Below are positions 62,922 to 64,000 of a stretch of DNA of 64,000 bases, piece by piece. The position numbers and the translations under genes are program-made. Source of the DNA: Cupriavidus metallidurans CH34 (GTDB lineage Bacteria > Pseudomonadota > Gammaproteobacteria > Burkholderiales > Burkholderiaceae). Where the stretch lies: contig NC_007974.2 in assembly GCF_000196015.1 (NCBI RefSeq), positions 186,001-250,000 on the forward strand, read 5' to 3'. Position 1 is the first letter of the stretch. Every line of letters begins with the position of its first letter. The notes below the pieces were generated by a model. The model saw only the letters and a list, made by a program, of their open reading frames with translations. It ran no database searches and was not told the origin of the DNA.

Positions 62922-64000
62922 ATGGAGACCATCAGCCTGCATCACCTTCACGTTTTTGCCGGTGTCGCCGCTGCCGGAGGGGTACGGCGATCCTCTGAGT
63001 CGCTGCATCGGGCGTCGTCTGCGATTGCCCGCTCGGTGGCCGCGCTCGAGGAGACGCTCGGGGTGGTGTTGTTCGAGCGCAAGGGCAGGGGGATGCTGCT
63101 GACACGTGCCGGCGAGATCGTGCTTGAGCGCGCGCGGCATATCGAAGGCGCCTTGCGCGAGGTGCGGGAGGAAGCGGTACGGATGCGGGCGCAATCGGGC
63201 GCCGCCGTCGCTAGTATCGACGCGCTGCACAACGAACGGCGGCTCGAAGTGGCGGCGATGCTGGCCGAGGTGCATCACATGCCCAGCGTGGCGGCGTCGA
63301 TCGGCGTGTCGCAGCCGGCGGTCAGTCAGGCAATCGCCCGGCTGGAGGATGCATTGGGCCAGCCCATCTTCGCGCGCACGGCGCGGGGCATGGTGCCCAC
63401 CGACGCAGGCAGCCGCTGGGTGGTTCGCTTCGAGCGCGTGCTGGCAGAACTGCGCAATATCCGCGCCGATATCGCCGCGCTGAAGGGGGTGCTGGAAGGT
63501 GTGGTGACGGTTGGCGCGCTGCCGCTGGGCCGCACGCTGCTGTTGCCGATGGCGATTGCCGACGTGCACCGGCGCCATCCGCATCTGCGTTTCCGGACGC
63601 TCGAAAGCCCGTATGAGGAACTGACCGCGGGCCTGCTGGCCGGGCGGATCGATTTCATTCTTGGCGCGGTACGTCCGCTGGCCTCGCAAGGGCTTGCCAC
63701 CGAGAGGCTTTTCCAGGACCGGATCTCGCTGATCGTTCGCGCCGCGCATCCGCTGGCGGCCAGAAAGCGCGTGACGCTGGCCGATCTCGAACCGTATCCG
63801 TGGGTGCTGTCTCGCGCCGCATCGCCGTCGCGCCAGGCCCTGGACGGCGTGTTTGCGTCACGTGGCCTGCCGTTGCCACAGCCGCTGGTTGAAACCGGAG
63901 ACCTCGCGCTGGTGCGCGGCATGTTGCTGCAGGGGGACATGGTGACCGCCTTGTCCGCCCATCAGCTTCGCCACGAGATCGACGCGGGATGGCTGCGCGA
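62922..64000 (+). CDS. LysR-type regulator with two tandem HTH domains (partial, runs off window)
   Basis: Reading from the ATG at 62922 gives 359 codons without a stop to the window end. Residues about 4-63 form a LysR HTH (LHHLHVFAGVAAAGGVRRSS, then IARSVAALEETLGVVLFER). Residues about 104-163 form a second, more canonical one (MPSVAASIGVSQPAVSQAIARLEDALGQ). A LysR substrate-binding domain starts near 193 (GVVTVGALPLGRTLLLP). LysR proteins usually have one HTH. Divergent orientation to galD-galB indicates it regulates them. The C-terminal end is missing from the window. Confidence 0.85.
   Translation, partial: METISLHHLHVFAGVAAAGGVRRSSESLHRASSAIARSVAALEETLGVVLFERKGRGMLLTRAGEIVLERARHIEGALREVREEAVRMRAQSGAAVASIDALHNERRLEVAAMLAEVHHMPSVAASIGVSQPAVSQAIARLEDALGQPIFARTARGMVPTDAGSRWVVRFERVLAELRNIRADIAALKGVLEGVVTVGALPLGRTLLLPMAIADVHRRHPHLRFRTLESPYEELTAGLLAGRIDFILGAVRPLASQGLATERLFQDRISLIVRAAHPLAARKRVTLADLEPYPWVLSRAASPSRQALDGVFASRGLPLPQPLVETGDLALVRGMLLQGDMVTALSAHQLRHEIDAGWLR

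Noticed and set aside
62751..63749. Upstream continuation of the galD frame on the minus strand (715 codons in total)
   Set aside because: The extra part is antisense to the LysR-type gene and has no family resemblance. The PrpF-family start is at 62750.
1..64000. CRISPR arrays, tRNA or rRNA genes
   Set aside because: No regularly spaced repeats or cloverleaf/rRNA signatures were noticed. Short tRNAs could still be missed by eye.

Overview
The window is GC-rich, gene-dense DNA from a beta-proteobacterium of the Burkholderiaceae, most likely Cupriavidus or Ralstonia. The support is the combination of an enteric-like FlhDC-driven motility cluster that also has FlhF/FlhG, CheD and CheZ, a Bug-type solute receptor, Burkholderiaceae-type porin and H-NS genes, and a complete Tad pilus locus. 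The species assignment is inference. I see no tRNA, rRNA, CRISPR array, insertion sequence or prophage.

Layout: (1) 104-12468, a Flp/Tad pilus locus: flp, a TadE-like gene, cpaB, cpaC, tadZ/cpaE, cpaF/tadA, tadB, tadC, tadD, a small DUF3613-like gene, tadG and a sigma-54 activator. No prepilin peptidase lies inside it. (2) 12565-16760, sbcD-sbcC. (3) 17005-28331, metabolic and accessory genes: an M20 peptidase, pcaIJF (last steps of the beta-ketoadipate pathway), an SDR, a Bug receptor, a 69-residue orphan, a PadR regulator, a nitronate monooxygenase, a degenerate tyrosine-recombinase-like protein and galE. (4) 28533-40346, an H-NS gene, then a signalling block (chemoreceptor, EAL phosphodiesterase, lone receiver, second CheW, Aer-like receptor, third receptor, an unknown gene) that ends in flhDC. 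(5) 40469-48800, motAB-cheAWRDBYZ. (6) 48929-51134, an M20 peptidase and yceH between two motility blocks. (7) 51413-59224, flhBA-flhF-flhG-fliA-flhE. (8) 59410-64000, a leftward galD-galB-porin operon with a divergent LysR-type regulator that runs off the window.

Regions 4, 5 and 7 together hold the flagellar master regulator, stator, the complete chemotaxis phospho-relay with adaptation enzymes, the export gate (FlhA/FlhB), the pole or number control pair (FlhF/FlhG) and sigma-28. No filament, hook or basal-body structural genes are present, so they must lie elsewhere. pcaIJF and galBD are the lower ends of two aromatic ring-cleavage routes, beta-ketoadipate and gallate/protocatechuate 4,5-cleavage.

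Most notable points: an 825-residue FlhF with an unrecognised extension of about 420 residues; its partner FlhG lacking both Walker-A lysines but keeping the DQAxxLR motif; a similarly lysine-less TadZ; a LysR-type regulator with two tandem N-terminal HTH domains; a recombinase-fold protein without most catalytic residues; and an flhDC control region with a cluster of GTAAC motifs and TTG starts for both genes.
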